In this document: piece after piece, positions 63,256-64,000 of the stretch
Position numbering within the stretch: position 1 is the stretch's first letter
Layout of the letters: the number at the start of each line of letters is the position of its first letter
DNA from: Tardiphaga robiniae
GTDB taxonomy: Bacteria; Pseudomonadota; Alphaproteobacteria; Rhizobiales; Xanthobacteraceae
Assembly: GCF_013359755.1 (NCBI RefSeq)
Contig: NZ_JABMCJ010000092.1
Coordinates: 186,001 to 250,000 of the forward strand
DNA: 64,000 nucleotides
Reading direction: 5' to 3'
Translations under genes and position numbers: made by a program
Notes under the pieces: generated by a model
The model's database searches: none
Told to the model about the DNA's origin: nothing
What the model saw: the letters and a program-made list of their open reading frames with translations, nothing else

Positions 63256-64000
63256 GCTGAACGTCCTGCCTTGACCATGCTGCCGCCGCCGGCAGATTTG
63301 TTGACCATCATGCCGCCATGCAGGAACAGCAGCAGCTCAGCCGCCGAGCGGCTGGTGGTGTGTGTCGAGAACAGCCAGCCGAGTTTGGCGGTTTCAGCGC
63401 GGATTTCCTCGCGATGCGCGGCGACGCGGGCGACGTAGTCTTCGGCCCAGGTCTGTGCACGGCCGGCGGTGATGACATTGCCGCTTTCCGGCTCGACGAA
63501 TTCGACGCGGCCGGAATAAGGGAAACTCTCCTCGGCGGGATCGACGACCTGCACCAGTGCGCCATGCGCGCCGGATGACGACAGACCGGCCAGCATCTCC
63601 TTGATCTCCGGCATCGGCGACCAGAAGTCGCCGAGCACCACGATCTCGGCCAGTGCTGAGGGCACAAACGAAGGTGGCAGGCTGGCGCGGTTCGTCGTGT
63701 CGTGCAGCATCGCCTGCGCCATCTTGTCGATGACGCTGCGGCTGGACGTCGGATTCATCAGGCCGGGCACGCCGACGCGTTCACCGCCGGCCACCAGCAA
63801 TTCAGCCAGTGCGAAGGTGACGATCAGCGCGCGTTCGAGCTTGCTGTCGCGCGCGCCCTTGGAGGCAAAGGCCATCGACAGCGACCGGTCCGGCCACAGC
63901 CAGACTGTGTGCGCGGCTTCCCATTCCTGCTCGCGGACATACAAATGATCGTCGCGCGCCGAACGGCGCCAGTCGACATTCTGCGACGGTTCGCCGGAGA
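63252..64000 (-). CDS. DUF58 domain protein (5' end outside window)
   Basis: The C-terminal part of a DUF58 protein. Just inside the window edge it reads EPSQNVDWRRSARDDHLYV, the DUF58 signature, followed by REQEWEAAHTVWLWPDRSLSM with its DxS-type metal-site start of a von Willebrand A fold. The gene continues beyond base 64000. It is coupled to the DUF4159 gene. A moxR gene would be expected just upstream, outside the window. Confidence 0.9.
   Translation of the reverse strand, partial: SGEPSQNVDWRRSARDDHLYVREQEWEAAHTVWLWPDRSLSMAFASKGARDSKLERALIVTFALAELLVAGGERVGVPGLMNPTSSRSVIDKMAQAMLHDTTNRASLPPSFVPSALAEIVVLGDFWSPMPEIKEMLAGLSSSGAHGALVQVVDPAEESFPYSGRVEFVEPESGNVITAGRAQTWAEDYVARVAAHREEIRAETAKLGWLFSTHTTSRSAAELLLFLHGGMMVNKSAGGGSMVKAGRSA

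Overview
This is a chromosomal window from a GC-rich alphaproteobacterium. The most likely group is the Bradyrhizobium / Rhodopseudomonas / Afipia / Tardiphaga lineage (Nitrobacteraceae). The evidence is the codon and base composition, the aroK-aroB-CorC order next to a 48-residue membrane peptide, three orphan Bug-type solute receptors, LIV-type and glycerol ABC transporters, an EcfG-type promoter, and the CGTCATTGCGA and GTCATTCCGGG intergenic repeats that I associate with this group. The genus is an inference. I saw no rRNA, tRNA, CRISPR array, insertion sequence or prophage.

Layout. 1-4 kb: the end of a TetR gene, a small membrane peptide, shikimate genes aroK-aroB and a CorC/HlyC CBS protein. 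4-14 kb: a transport and amide-catabolism block. It holds two tandem Bug receptors, each behind the same small palindrome, a complete livHMGF operon with its binding protein behind a perfect 14-bp inverted repeat, an NTF2-like protein, and a divergent amidohydrolase-amidase pair. 14-25 kb: tex, a YegD-like Hsp70, a TetR-MFS pair, and an RND pump (adaptor, permease, TetR) behind an 18+18 bp palindrome centred on a TTGACA -35 element. 25-32 kb: a flavin reductase, then a beta-oxidation operon (FadE-type dehydrogenase, thiolase, hydratase/dehydrogenase, thioesterase) with an exact EcfG promoter match upstream. 32-41 kb: a glycerol locus (glpR, glpD, glpSTPQ, DUF2160, glpV) ending in a strong terminator.

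41-51 kb is mixed: an old-yellow-enzyme reductase, DUF1993, an MltB-like transglycosylase, a lower-GC HNH endonuclease, a ScfR-type XRE regulator, DUF4170, several proteins of unknown function including a low-GC membrane orphan, a phosphoesterase, a Nudix protein and a GNAT protein. 51-54 kb: a ZnuD-like TonB receptor and a His-rich DUF2946-like protein behind a Zur-type palindrome, which together look like a zinc-uptake operon. 54-58 kb: LysR and a divergent FAD monooxygenase-Bug receptor pair. 58-64 kb: a three-gene BatA / DUF4159 / DUF58 operon that runs out of the window.

The sites most worth testing are the RND palindrome, the LIV inverted repeat, the Zur box, the EcfG promoter before fadE, and the complementary degenerate motifs in GlpS and GlpT, which predict one working and one degenerate ATPase site. 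I did not find a clearly new multi-gene defence or biosynthetic system.
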